A stretch of DNA of 64,000 nt from Chitinophaga sp. SYP-B3965 (GCF_009647655.1 NZ_WJFD01000004.1:1-64000); one strand, 5' to 3'. Positions 25,233 to 33,287 are shown, numbered from the stretch's first letter. Notes: generated by a model not told the origin, from the letters alone. Numbers and translations: made by a program.

Positions 25233-25973
25233 ATGCCTTTTCTCTGGTGGAATAATTCCTATTACCTCATCCTGATCTTACAGGGTATCTGCATCTTTCA
25301 CGCGATGAAAACAGGGCGGAGAGATTACATCTACATCATCCTGTTCATACCGCTGATCGGTTGTGGTATTTATATTATCCGGGAGATATTACCGGAAATC
25401 AACCAGGGGGATTTCTGGAATAACCTGCAAAGGATATTCTTTCCGGGAGCCAGGGTGAGAGACCTGGAACGCAGGGTGCGTATTTCAGATACCATTACCA
25501 ATAAGATGAACCTGGCGGAAGAATATATGCTGAGCAAGCAATATGATAAAGCCATCGCCTTAACACAATCCTGTATTGATCAGCGCCCTAATGATCAGGG
25601 CATCCTCCTGACGCTGGCAAAGATCCAGTTCCACAGTGGCCTGTTTGCAGAAAGCGCCGCCAATTTCCAGAAGGTGCTGTCTATTAAGAACAGGGTGAAT
25701 AATTCCATCGATGAACTACTGTATGCGCAGGCATTGGAGCAAAGCGGGGAACTGGGAAAGGCGGAAGAAGAATATAAGCGCATCATCCGTTTGCATCATT
25801 CCCTGGAAGCCCGTTACCGCCTGGGGCTGCTGTTGAAACAACAACAGCGCAAACAGGAGGCCGGGGAACAATTCCAGGCGGCTGTAGATGAAATAGAATT
25901 GCATCCCAGATATGTAAGAAGGCTCCACGCACAATGGGCAAGAAAGTCCAAAAGAGAATTATCTTCCTTATAA
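25233..25973 (+). CDS. Membrane-anchored tetratricopeptide repeat protein
   Basis: 246 aa. Two N-terminal membrane helices (about residues 8-22 and 32-52), then a basic linker, then at least three TPR units from about residue 95 (LAEEYMLSKQYDKAIALTQ, LTLAKIQFHSGLFAESAANF, ALEQSGELGKAEEEYKRII). TPRs mediate protein contacts, so it is probably a scaffold on the inner face of the membrane. The partner is unknown. The next gene's promoter overlaps its 3' end. Confidence 0.82.
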   Translation: MPFLWWNNSYYLILILQGICIFHAMKTGRRDYIYIILFIPLIGCGIYIIREILPEINQGDFWNNLQRIFFPGARVRDLERRVRISDTITNKMNLAEEYMLSKQYDKAIALTQSCIDQRPNDQGILLTLAKIQFHSGLFAESAANFQKVLSIKNRVNNSIDELLYAQALEQSGELGKAEEEYKRIIRLHHSLEARYRLGLLLKQQQRKQEAGEQFQAAVDEIELHPRYVRRLHAQWARKSKRELSSL

Positions 25974-25977
25974 TGGC

Positions 25978-25985
25978 TATTTTTG
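25978..25985 (+). promoter_or_regulatory. -7 box of the FKBP gene
   Basis: TATTTTTG is an exact TAnnTTTG match located five bases after the previous stop codon and 15 bases before the ATG at 26001. The -33 region is not clear. Confidence 0.45.
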
Positions 25986-26000
25986 CAGAAATTAAATCAT

Positions 26001-26435
26001 ATGGGAATTGCTGATAAACTGTTTAATATGAAGAATGAAAAAGCTGCTGCAAATTTGAAAGCCGGTGAAGATTTCCTGGAAGCGAATAAGAGCAAAGCGG
26101 GTGTAGTAGCCTTGCCCAGCGGCTTGCAGTATGAAGTGATCACAGAAGGATCAGGGCCCAAACCCACTGCCATGAACAAGGTGACCTGCCATTATCATGG
26201 TACCCTGATAGACGGGACCATCTTTGACAGTTCCGTACAACGTGGCCAGCCAGCCACTTTCCCCCTGAACATGGTGATCAAGGGTTGGACAGAAGGGGTG
26301 CAGTTAATGCCCCAGGGCAGCAAATGGCGCTTTTTCATCCCGCCGCACTTAGGTTATGGAGAAAGGCAAACCGGTTCTTACATCGGGCCAAATAGTACCC
26401 TGATATTTGAAGTAGAACTTTTAAGCATCAGCTAG
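26001..26435 (+). CDS. FKBP-type peptidyl-prolyl cis-trans isomerase
   Basis: 144 aa from the ATG at 26001. A short helical N-terminus (NEKAAANLKAGEDFLEANK) is followed by one FKBP domain: VTCHYHGTLIDGTIFDSS, VIKGWTEGVQLMPQG, FFIPPHLGYGE and a final LIFEVELLSI. The catalytic pocket aromatics and the Trp of VIKGW are present. It lacks a signal peptide, so it works in the cytoplasm unless processed atypically. It catalyses proline isomerisation during folding. Confidence 0.92.
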   Translation: MGIADKLFNMKNEKAAANLKAGEDFLEANKSKAGVVALPSGLQYEVITEGSGPKPTAMNKVTCHYHGTLIDGTIFDSSVQRGQPATFPLNMVIKGWTEGVQLMPQGSKWRFFIPPHLGYGERQTGSYIGPNSTLIFEVELLSIS

Positions 26436-26441
26436 ATAAGA

Positions 26442-26470
26442 AAAGGCTCCGGGACACCGGGGCCTTTTTA
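26442..26470 (+). terminator. Terminator of the FKBP gene
   Basis: An 11-bp stem (AAAGGCTCCGG with CCGGGGCCTTT, loop GACA, one G-T pair) is followed by TT and A-rich sequence. It lies six bases after the stop codon. Confidence 0.8.
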
Positions 26471-26504
26471 AAAATATCGTAAATTAGGAGAAACACCCCC
26501 TCCA

Positions 26505-26739
26505 ATGAAAAAAGCTTTTGGCTTCCTGGCCGCCTTTGTATTCGTCCTTTGCATCTACCTCGTTTCAGCAAAAGACAGATCCAGTTTCTCTGTTTCGGAC
26601 AGCAATGAAACGTATAAGATCACAGCCTAAATTCTTCCCCGGTGAGTTGAAGATCAAACTGGATAAAACAAAGAACAGCGAAGCCTCTTATAGTAAGATC
26701 AAGAAAATGAGTGAAGAGTTGGGCGAAGCGCTGAAATAA
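26505..26739 (+). pseudogene. Small secreted-protein gene, apparently frameshifted
   Basis: From the ATG at 26505 a 41-codon frame encodes a clean signal peptide (MKKAFGFLAAFVFVLC...) followed by SVSDSNETYKITA and then a TAA at 26628-26630. Skipping one base there joins it smoothly to a second frame that reads KFFPGELKIKLDKTKNSEA and continues to a stop at 26739. The joined product would be about 78 aa: signal peptide, one strand-rich stretch and a charged helix. This pattern suggests a single-base insertion, a sequencing error, or a programmed +1 shift. No function is recognised. The second half alone has no good start. Confidence 0.5.
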
Positions 26740-26742
26740 AAT

Positions 26743-27657
26743 TCACTTACCCAGTTTTTTACTGATAATAGGAACAGCCTGTTCCACTTGTCCGGCTGAA
26801 ATTAATCCTGCTTTGAAAAGGTCCTGCGCAATATCCCTGCTCATGTAATCCCTGAGCCAGGAACTGATCGCTGCGAACTCCGCTGCATGTTCCGGGAATT
26901 GTTCCATATGAATAGCCCAGCCTATAGGGGTGCCTGAATATTCGCTGTCTTTCTTGTGAAGGTCTGCTCCCGCTTCCACCAATACGATCACGGATGCCAG
27001 GTCACGGGATGCAACTGCCTGGTGTAATGGCATGGAATGATCATGAAATCCCGGCGGACAGAAAGCATTTACATCAGCCCCTGCTTTGATGAGTTCCGTG
27101 AGTATTTCCGCATTACCGTAAACTGCCGCCAGCGCAAGACCTTGCTGTAATTCCTCTTTGCCGGCAGCCGTTATTAGCTGTTTTACTTCTTCCAGACGCC
27201 CTGTGCCAATAGCTGCCAGCAGGGTCATTTTCCCGCTTTTTTTGATCAGGTGTTCCAGGGCTTCTACTTCCTTGTGTATGGCGGCAGGTGCATAACTTTC
27301 TCCAGGATTTGCGCCTGCGGATACCAGCAGGTCTATCAATGCCAGCTGTTTGCCACTTTCCCGGGGTATCCTGCCTGAGCATACAAGCGCCAGGGTATAA
27401 CCCACCTGTTCCGGCGTTTTCATGGCTTTAATGATCAGGGAAGCTACTGCTACAATGTTATCTGCCAGTTTGGGCTGGCGTACAGGATTGCCTGCAATGT
27501 ACCAGAGCAGGTAAGGATCTTTAAAGTACCCTTCTTCCCCATTCAGCAGGCGTTCCGTTACCAGCCAGGGATTTTCTGCTAAAAGGGCTTCCAGGATAAT
27601 GATATCGCCAGCATCTATGGCAGCTACTGCCTGACGGATGATCGGATCATTTTGCAT
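26743..27657 (-). CDS. Ankyrin repeat protein
   Basis: 304 aa, cytoplasmic. Ankyrin-type repeats are clearest in the middle: LLAAIGTGRLEEVKQLI, LALAAVYGNAEILTELIKAGADVNAF and PLHQAVASRDLASVIVLVEAGADL. An earlier degenerate set occurs around residues 10-130. Ankyrin repeats bind proteins; no catalytic domain is attached. The start ATG at 27657 faces the GNAT gene on the opposite strand, with only about 60 bases between starts. The partner is unknown. Confidence 0.85.
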   Translation of the reverse strand: MQNDPIIRQAVAAIDAGDIIILEALLAENPWLVTERLLNGEEGYFKDPYLLWYIAGNPVRQPKLADNIVAVASLIIKAMKTPEQVGYTLALVCSGRIPRESGKQLALIDLLVSAGANPGESYAPAAIHKEVEALEHLIKKSGKMTLLAAIGTGRLEEVKQLITAAGKEELQQGLALAAVYGNAEILTELIKAGADVNAFCPPGFHDHSMPLHQAVASRDLASVIVLVEAGADLHKKDSEYSGTPIGWAIHMEQFPEHAAEFAAISSWLRDYMSRDIAQDLFKAGLISAGQVEQAVPIISKKLGK

Positions 27658-27717
27658 GGGGGAAGATTTACTATTAAATTAACGATTCTTTTCAGCAGAT
27701 GCAAGTACCTTAGTAAT

Positions 27718-28248
27718 ATGATTACCTATCGCACCCTAACCCCTGAAATGGCTGGCAAGCTGGCTGAAATTGACCGCTCAGAATCAATCGACAAGATCTA
27801 TACCCTAAATGAAGGCAAACTCTCCACTATTGAAATGCATTGTGAAAGTTCCGGCTGGGATACTGTGGCATTAAGAGAAATGCAGGAACGTTTTGCATTT
27901 GAACTGAAGGAAGGTGGTATGGGTATCGGTGCATTTAAAGAAGAAAGGTTAGTAGGTTTTGGGGTATTGGGACATGCTTTTATCGGAGCAGCACAGGATC
28001 AGCTGCAGGTAGATCTGCTGTATGTTTCCCGGAATTACAGAAAACGGGGTATCGGAAAAACGATCCTGCAGATGATCAGTGAAGAAGCAAAGAAAAGAGG
28101 CGCTAAAGCACTCTATATATCTTCTACAGAAACAACCTCCGCTGTTTCATTTTATATGGGTAATGGTGCTGCGGTAACGGATACTGTAGATGAAGTGCTT
28201 TTTAGAAAAGAACCAAAAGACATTCATATGGTGAAGAAGCTGGAATAA
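27718..28248 (+). CDS. GNAT family N-acetyltransferase
   Basis: 176 aa from the ATG at 27718; the frame is open further back but would run into the divergent ankyrin gene. The acetyl-CoA-binding motif A is seen as VDLLYVSRNYRKRGIGKTIL (Q/RxxGxG/A form RKRGIG), followed by a helix and the strand KALYISSTETTSAVSFYMGNG. The substrate is unknown. It has a six-base gap to the convergent gene, with no obvious terminator between them. Confidence 0.88.
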   Translation: MITYRTLTPEMAGKLAEIDRSESIDKIYTLNEGKLSTIEMHCESSGWDTVALREMQERFAFELKEGGMGIGAFKEERLVGFGVLGHAFIGAAQDQLQVDLLYVSRNYRKRGIGKTILQMISEEAKKRGAKALYISSTETTSAVSFYMGNGAAVTDTVDEVLFRKEPKDIHMVKKLE

Positions 28249-28254
28249 TTTTTT

Positions 28255-28956
28255 TTAGTACCGCAAATTAGAAAGAAGATCAAGGAGTGAAGTAACTCCC
28301 GGAATACTACCTCCATTCAGCACATACAGTACCCACAGCGGGAAAACAACAGCACCAAGAATAAGGATGTATTTCCCTTGCTTACGGGTTTCCTCAGAAT
28401 AAGCAAACATCCTGGTGCCATCGGGCAAGGTCTTTTTTGCTATAATGATATATGCTCCAATAAAGAAGCCCAGCAGGCCGCCAATAGCAACAGACATATA
28501 ACCAATGACGATCCATGTAACATTTCCTCTTTCAGGTGTAGCCAGTTGCTGTAGTCTTTTATCATTGATAGCCGCCAGTTGTACTGGCGTATAAGAGATG
28601 CCTCTTTTTTCCAATAGTTGCAATGCAAGCGTGTAATCATAACTTCCCCATTCGTCTTTCTTTTCTATCACTTCCTGTAATTCTTTATCTGAAAAAGATA
28701 ACAGGTAATAATCTTCTTCCACATCTTGTTCATCGACCGTAATAGCTGCACGAAGAACCCCATCTGCTTTTCTGAAATAATCCGCTGGTATCTTCAGCAG
28801 AAAAGTATTTTCGAATTGCTGGCCTATCAATTGCTGATCCAGTAACACTGGCGTATTCTCCAGCTCAACAGGAATATTTTTCTCTTTTAACAATTCACTG
28901 ATAGCGATGGCTTCTTCAGGTGTATCGAACTTGCGGAAAGTGAGAAACTTAGACAT
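28255..28956 (-). CDS. Membrane protein with DUF2007-like N-terminus
   Basis: 233 aa. The first 75 residues (FRKFDTPEEAIAISELLKEKNIPVELEN, then KIPADYFRKADGVLR) resemble the small ferredoxin-fold domain called a putative signal-transducing or DUF2007 domain. A helical middle and two C-terminal membrane helices (about residues 150-172 and 195-218) follow. The function of such proteins is unknown. The assignment of the N-terminal domain is by resemblance only. Confidence 0.65.
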   Translation of the reverse strand: MSKFLTFRKFDTPEEAIAISELLKEKNIPVELENTPVLLDQQLIGQQFENTFLLKIPADYFRKADGVLRAAITVDEQDVEEDYYLLSFSDKELQEVIEKKDEWGSYDYTLALQLLEKRGISYTPVQLAAINDKRLQQLATPERGNVTWIVIGYMSVAIGGLLGFFIGAYIIIAKKTLPDGTRMFAYSEETRKQGKYILILGAVVFPLWVLYVLNGGSIPGVTSLLDLLSNLRY

Positions 28957-29028
28957 ATAGGGATTTATATAATAGGATTAAATCTAGTGTAAATTTCCGT
29001 AACTTCCTTATAACAAAAACAATATCTT

Positions 29029-29361
29029 ATGGCCACATTTGTTATCTCCCAAAGTTCAGATGGACAATTTCGTTTTACATTGAAAGCCACTAATGGCGAA
29101 ACCATTTTGAACAGTGAAACCTACACGGCAAAAGCCAATTGTCTTGGCGGTGTTGAATCTGTCCGTGATAATTCCCAGCTGGATGAAAGGTATGAGAAGA
29201 AAAATGCTGCGGATGGAAAGCCCTATTTTGTATTGCTTGCAGCTAACAGGCAGCCCATCGGAACCAGTGAAACGTACGACAGTACATCTAACAGGGATGC
29301 GGGCATTGCATCTGTAAAAAAGAATGCGCCGGATGCTGACACAGATGATCAGACGGCTTAA
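29029..29361 (+). CDS. yegP: YegP family protein (DUF1508 x2)
   Basis: 110 aa made of two DUF1508 repeats: about residues 8-57 (GQFRFTLKATNGETILNSETY ... GVESVRDNSQ) and 58-105 (KPYFVLLAANRQPIGTSETY ... GIASVKKNAP). This is the standard YegP layout of two beta-beta-alpha-type modules. Function is not established; the family is widespread and small. A strong terminator follows. Confidence 0.88.
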   Translation: MATFVISQSSDGQFRFTLKATNGETILNSETYTAKANCLGGVESVRDNSQLDERYEKKNAADGKPYFVLLAANRQPIGTSETYDSTSNRDAGIASVKKNAPDADTDDQTA

Positions 29362-29375
29362 CCTCAGCGAAATTT

Positions 29376-29413
29376 AAAATGCCCGCAGATGTTTACCTGC
29401 GGGCATTTTTTTA
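29376..29413. terminator. Bidirectional terminator, yegP / SDR
   Basis: A perfect 13-bp stem AAAATGCCCGCAG / CTGCGGGCATTTT (29376-29388, 29397-29409) with an 8-base loop and T run. It serves yegP (plus) and probably the convergent SDR gene (minus). Confidence 0.85.
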
Positions 29414-29427
29414 TAAGGGCATTTTGC

Positions 29428-30282
29428 TTAGCTGTACTTCCCTACCCACTTCGCTTTGATCTCTGCTCTTGCTTTGATGAATTCCACATCTGTTCCCTGC
29501 GCAATAGCATCCAGAGGATAACGTAAAGGCCGTGTTCCCTTATCCATATTGATCAGCTGTAACACACCATCCGCAATAGTTTGAGGATCCATCTTGAATT
29601 CAGCCATCTTACCAAATAAAGCGCCGCCCAAAGCATTGAACTGCTGTGTAGTGGCATCACCATATTCTGCAACGATGTCCGCTTTATCTGCATTGAATCC
29701 TGTCTTTGCACCCGTGTTCATTTCTGTAGGATACACACCAGGTTGTATGCTCACGTTCTCAATACCGTACTGACCTAATTCATCCTGCAAACCTTCTGTA
29801 ATACTTTCCACCCCAAACTTGGAAGCCAGGTAAGGTACCATGAAAGGCAATGTATGACCGCTGGCGCCGGAAGTAAGGTTAATGATCAGGCCGCTTTTGT
29901 TTTTACGCATAGAAGGTAATACAGCCTGGTAAGTACGGATCACACCATAGAAATTTACTTCGAACAGATTCCTGATCTGGTCCAGCGTATAAGCTTCCAG
30001 TAATCCGAAACCAGCTACACCTGCATTATTCACCAGCACATCTATTTTACCGTGTTTACTTATTATTTGTGCTACTGCGCTGTTGACAGAATCATCGCTG
30101 GTAACATCCAGTTCTGCTACTGTTACATTGGGGAGGGCAGCGAGTTCTTTGGCAACCGCTGCATTTTTTCCGTTGATGCCACGCATGCCGGCTATTACAG
30201 TATGACCTGCTTTGGATAAGGTAATGGCCATGAGTTTACCAAAACCTGTACTTGTTCCTGTGATTAAAATTGTCTTTGACAT
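29428..30282 (-). CDS. SDR family NAD(P)-dependent oxidoreductase
   Basis: 284 aa. Classical short-chain dehydrogenase marks: nucleotide-binding TGTSTGFGK at the N-terminus, NNAG near residue 90, a serine in NLTSGAS and the catalytic YLASK near residue 155. Cofactor and substrate cannot be read directly. A TAATTTTG -7 box lies on the minus strand at 30309-30302, 19 bases before the ATG. It is monocistronic and divergent from the fasciclin gene. Confidence 0.92.
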   Translation of the reverse strand: MSKTILITGTSTGFGKLMAITLSKAGHTVIAGMRGINGKNAAVAKELAALPNVTVAELDVTSDDSVNSAVAQIISKHGKIDVLVNNAGVAGFGLLEAYTLDQIRNLFEVNFYGVIRTYQAVLPSMRKNKSGLIINLTSGASGHTLPFMVPYLASKFGVESITEGLQDELGQYGIENVSIQPGVYPTEMNTGAKTGFNADKADIVAEYGDATTQQFNALGGALFGKMAEFKMDPQTIADGVLQLINMDKGTRPLRYPLDAIAQGTDVEFIKARAEIKAKWVGKYS

Positions 30283-30470
30283 GTTTGTTAAAATTGAGAT
30301 ACAAAATTACACCGGAGGGGAGGGGGCACCATTGACATTTGATACAATCCTTCTTGATAAATGTCAAGAACAAATAAATCCAGAGAGCATTATTAAACGT
30401 AATTAGATGTGTTGGTACATGTAACAGCCCTTGCAAAGCTTTATTTTAAAAACAGAAAAAATCATTTAAC

Positions 30471-31022
30471 ATGAACAACGTAAGATCTGTTGGGTTGATC
30501 CTGGCATGTATATTTTCAGTGAACATATCATTTGCACAAGAAAAAACTGTGATGGTGGGTGGTGCTGCCATGTATCCTTCAAAGAATATAGTGGAGAATG
30601 CTGTAAACTCTAAAGATCATACCACACTGGTGGCCGCTGTAAAAGCCGCAGGCCTGGTGGAAACATTACAAGGCGCAGGCCCTTTCACCGTGTTTGCACC
30701 CACTAATAAAGCATTTGACATGCTGCCGAAAGGAACGGTAGAAACCTTAGTGAAACCAGAGAACAAAGCTACCTTAACAGGCATACTTACCTATCACGTA
30801 GTAGCCGGCAAGCTGGGTTCCAAAGAACTCGCAGAGTGGATCAAAAAAGGAAATGGCACAGCGGAGTTAACAACCGTAAAAGGAGAAAAACTCTGGGTGA
30901 TGATGAAAGGGAAAAATATAATTGTGAAAGATGAAAAGGGCGGTATAGCGATGGTGACCATCAAAGATGTGAATCAAAGCAATGGTGTGATCCATGTAAT
31001 AGATCATGTGCTGATGCCATAA
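30471..31022 (+). CDS. Fasciclin (FAS1) domain protein, secreted
   Basis: 183 aa with a signal peptide (about 1-22, ending SFAQ). One FAS1 domain spans about residues 42-183: the H1 motif GPFTVFAPTNKAFDML, the conserved LTYHVVAGK and the H2-type VNQSNGVIHVIDHVLMP at the end. FAS1 domains act in cell adhesion or matrix contact. It is probably periplasmic or surface exposed; there is no lipobox Cys. Confidence 0.93.
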   Translation: MNNVRSVGLILACIFSVNISFAQEKTVMVGGAAMYPSKNIVENAVNSKDHTTLVAAVKAAGLVETLQGAGPFTVFAPTNKAFDMLPKGTVETLVKPENKATLTGILTYHVVAGKLGSKELAEWIKKGNGTAELTTVKGEKLWVMMKGKNIIVKDEKGGIAMVTIKDVNQSNGVIHVIDHVLMP

Positions 31023-31044
31023 GTTTTTTTATTGGATAGGAGGA

Positions 31045-31079
31045 ATGAAAAAAGGACTGGCTGAGGGGCCGGTCCTTTA
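31045..31079. terminator. Terminator between the fasciclin and AbiE genes
   Basis: The stem AAAGGACTGGC / GCCGGTCCTTT (11 bp, one G-T pair; 31051-31061 and 31068-31078) borders the abiEii stop. On the minus strand it is followed by CCTTTTTT, so it terminates the AbiE operon best and may also serve the fasciclin gene. Confidence 0.75.
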
Positions 31080-32039
31080 ATTTTCAGCCAGTACATGGTT
31101 GATTAAGGTATCCAGATTGGCAATTGCCTGATCAAAACCAGGCATTTTCGAAGTGGCCGCGTAGGACATTCCTTCCACGAAACGGTTATATTCGTTTTTG
31201 TATTCCTCATCTTCTTTGATAAGGGTAATAGCGCGTGCAAATTTTTCACCGGGCGTCAATCCCGTTAGTATTTCTGAACGACGGTCATCCTGTTCGAGAG
31301 TCGCTAATACCATATTTTTGAATTGCGGATGTGTTATCACTTTAGCCTGTAGCAGACTCAAATCATGCATATGCCTGACGATGGCGGGATCATCCTCATC
31401 TGTGCCTCGCTTACGCTCAACAGTCCGCCAAACAAAAGCACTCATTTTATCTGTTGCGTTTTCGACCGGATCTATGCATTCAATGGCAGCTACTTCTGGA
31501 GAAGTACCGGCTGCAATAGCTACAAATGAAGATACCGGAAGCGCGATACTGGGCAGCATAAGAGTGGCCACCGAGAATTCGAGCAGGACATGAGGCCGGA
31601 GGGCTGCCGCTGGATCAAATTGTGTAGGATAAGTGAGATTAATAGCAAAAAAACGATTGTTATCCCGCGCTGTAAGATCACTGTCCTGCAACTGCGGAAA
31701 TTCGTTTTGCAGATAGGTAAGTAATGCCCTTTTTAGTGCAGATAATTTAGCCCGCCGCTGGCTTGGGTTCAAACCATCCAACTCTGGGCCGGTTATCCGG
31801 AAATCAATATCTTCTGAAAATCGATGTAAAATATTATGTGCTTTGGAAAGGGATGTTCCGCCGCTAAAAACCATGATAATGCCATCGAAGGAAAAATCTG
31901 CCATCAACTTTATCACCTGGGTAACATACCAATCCTTTTCAACAAAAGCGGGAGCAATTTCAAGTTCAGCTGCTACATCTTCAATAATCTGTTTTGCGGG
32001 CACCTCGTTCATAAAAAATAGTGGAATCTTTATAGCCAA
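31077..32039 (-). CDS. AbiEii-type nucleotidyltransferase toxin
   Basis: 320 aa. It carries the AbiEii/AbiGii nucleotidyltransferase motifs: VEKDWYVTQVI at the N-terminus, GGTSLSKAH (GG-S/T, with conserved Lys) near residue 60 and EDIDFRI (Asp-x-Asp type) near residue 77. AbiEii proteins are toxins of type IV toxin-antitoxin and phage-abortive-infection pairs. The start at 32039 overlaps the antitoxin gene by 59 bases; the ATG at 32012 (MNEVPAKQ) would cut the overlap to 32 bases and is a fair alternative. Confidence 0.88.
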   Translation of the reverse strand: MAIKIPLFFMNEVPAKQIIEDVAAELEIAPAFVEKDWYVTQVIKLMADFSFDGIIMVFSGGTSLSKAHNILHRFSEDIDFRITGPELDGLNPSQRRAKLSALKRALLTYLQNEFPQLQDSDLTARDNNRFFAINLTYPTQFDPAAALRPHVLLEFSVATLMLPSIALPVSSFVAIAAGTSPEVAAIECIDPVENATDKMSAFVWRTVERKRGTDEDDPAIVRHMHDLSLLQAKVITHPQFKNMVLATLEQDDRRSEILTGLTPGEKFARAITLIKEDEEYKNEYNRFVEGMSYAATSKMPGFDQAIANLDTLINHVLAEN

Positions 32040-32409
32040 TCTTACGCGTTACACGATTGCTTACACCAATCATTCTACCTGTGGGTACTTGCGTCGTACG
32101 ACCAGCTGCATAATCTTTTTCAGCCCTGGTTTGGAAAGTTTGTACCCCAAGACGTTTTAAGGCTCGTTTGGCCAAATTGGGCAAGGGCTCAGCGGGCAGG
32201 ATTTTGCCATTTAGTGAAGAAATTCTGGTTTTTGCATACAGTCCATAGCCAAACCTCACCAATTTCCCTTTACTGACCAGATTCTTTAACGCACGGCCTA
32301 CCTGGTCATACCCTCCGAGGTCATTAAAGTCCTCGCGCAGTAAAACCGGCGATTTTTTGCGTGCTACCCTGGCAGCAATCCTCCCTTCTATGGTGCTACT
32401 ATATTTCAT
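31981..32409 (-). CDS. AbiEi-like antitoxin (DUF6088 type)
   Basis: 142 aa, basic. It looks like the DUF6088 / AbiEi class: an N-terminal winged-helix-like part (REDFNDLGGYDQVGRALKNLV) and the stretch KGKLVRFGYGLYAK, then a basic C-terminal half. In AbiE systems this partner binds the operon's own promoter and neutralises the toxin. It is upstream of and overlaps the toxin gene, the standard order, and has a consensus promoter upstream. Confidence 0.85.
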   Translation of the reverse strand: MKYSSTIEGRIAARVARKKSPVLLREDFNDLGGYDQVGRALKNLVSKGKLVRFGYGLYAKTRISSLNGKILPAEPLPNLAKRALKRLGVQTFQTRAEKDYAAGRTTQVPTGRMIGVSNRVTRKIGYKDSTIFYERGARKTDY

Positions 32410-32453
32410 TAATTATCAACTAATTGAAAGCAAATAGTGACTTTCTCTTATTG

Positions 32454-32483
32454 CAAAAATACGACAATTTTCTGGACGGCCAA
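32454..32483 (-). promoter_or_regulatory. Promoter of the AbiE operon
   Basis: On the minus strand TTG (32483-32481), 19 bases, TATTTTTG (32461-32454). This is a full Bacteroidota consensus match, 44 bases before the antitoxin ATG. Autorepression by the antitoxin would be expected by analogy. Confidence 0.65.
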
Positions 32484-32530
32484 GGTGTTGGAATCGTACA
32501 ATTACCCTTCTTTATTAGTACTATCCTCCT

Positions 32531-32643
32531 ATATCCCTATATCACTGAAAGCCCATTCCTATAACACTCTTATAACATTCCTATATCGTTTCGATATACC
32601 TATGCTATAAGAATGATATAGCAGTGCTATAGGAGCGATATAC
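32531..32643. repeat. Helically phased TATA-step array
   Basis: TATA occurs at 32531, 32539, 32561, 32572, 32583, 32596, 32607, 32618, 32629 and 32640. Eight of the last nine positions fall into two runs of 11-bp steps (22, 11, 11, then 13, then 11, 11, 11, 11). Most steps sit in CCTATATC-, CCTATAAC- or GATATAG-like contexts, and the second run is inverted relative to the first around TATATCG-TTT-CGATATA (32583-32599). It lies between the AbiE promoter and an unknown gene. It may be bent DNA or a cooperative binding platform. Confidence 0.6.
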
Positions 32644-32712
32644 CTGAGTATGGAGATCATCGAACTATTTCCCTGCTACTGTTGTTATAAAAAGCTGAAA
32701 AACAACCATTTT

Positions 32713-33270
32713 ATGGCAAAAGCTGATAATAACGTACTGCTCAACGGGTTAACCGGCAGCATCGGTAAGCAGGTGACCATCAAACAAAGGGGTGGAAAAA
32801 CCATCGTATCCAAAGCCCAGCAGCCCAGGGAAAAGGCCGCTACGGCAAAACAGCAGGAGGCACAGGACAAATTCTCTGAGGCTTCCGCTTATGCAAAAGG
32901 GATCATAAAGGACGAAGAAATGACTGCCATGTACAGATCCATGGCCCAACCGGGGCAAAATGCGTATAATTTAGCCCTGAAAGACGCCTATAATGCTCCC
33001 GTGATCGAAAACCTGGAAACAGGAAAATACCTCGGAAAACCTGGAGATACCATCCAGGTGCGGGCAACTGACGATTTCAGGGTATTCCGGGTAACCGTGG
33101 CCATTTATTCCGGGAAGGATGTATTGCTGGAAAAGGGGAATGCCCTGATGGCCAGGAATGGCAAAGACTGGGTGTATACCGCCACCGGGGAAACCAAAGG
33201 CAGCAAAGTGATCGTTACGGCAGAAGACCTGCCCGGGAATGAAACTAAGCAGGAAATAGAGATAGCGTAG
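32713..33270 (+). CDS. Protein of unknown function downstream of the phased array
   Basis: 185 aa from the ATG at 32713; the open frame extends back to 32650, but that part would overlap the array. It has no signal peptide. The N-terminal 50 residues are basic and Gly/Lys rich (LLNGLTGSIGKQVTIKQRGG) and recall the beginning of DUF6266-like proteins. A helix follows (about 55-85), then a beta-rich C-terminal domain (DTIQVRATDDFRVFRVTVAIYS). Similar proteins are common in Chitinophagaceae as I recall, but no function is known to me. Confidence 0.7.
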   Translation: MAKADNNVLLNGLTGSIGKQVTIKQRGGKTIVSKAQQPREKAATAKQQEAQDKFSEASAYAKGIIKDEEMTAMYRSMAQPGQNAYNLALKDAYNAPVIENLETGKYLGKPGDTIQVRATDDFRVFRVTVAIYSGKDVLLEKGNALMARNGKDWVYTATGETKGSKVIVTAEDLPGNETKQEIEIA

Positions 33271-33279
33271 TTTTTTTTC

Positions 33280-33287
33280 TATCTTTC
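33280..33287 (+). promoter_or_regulatory. -7 box of ECF sigma gene 1
   Basis: TATCTTTC, preceded by a T-run (TTTTTTTTC), lies 18 bases before the ATG. The same CTATCTTT string occurs before ECF sigma gene 2 (43988-43995), in a similar T-rich context. This suggests the two sigma genes share a promoter type. Confidence 0.4.

Noticed and set aside
26505..26739. A prfB-like programmed +1 frameshift as the main explanation for the split gene
   Set aside because: There is no slippery CUU-UGA context or internal Shine-Dalgarno-like stimulator; mutation or sequence error is simpler.
32531..32643. CRISPR-like reading of the TATA array
   Set aside because: The units are about 11 bp with no spacers of 25-45 bp, and there are no cas genes in the window.
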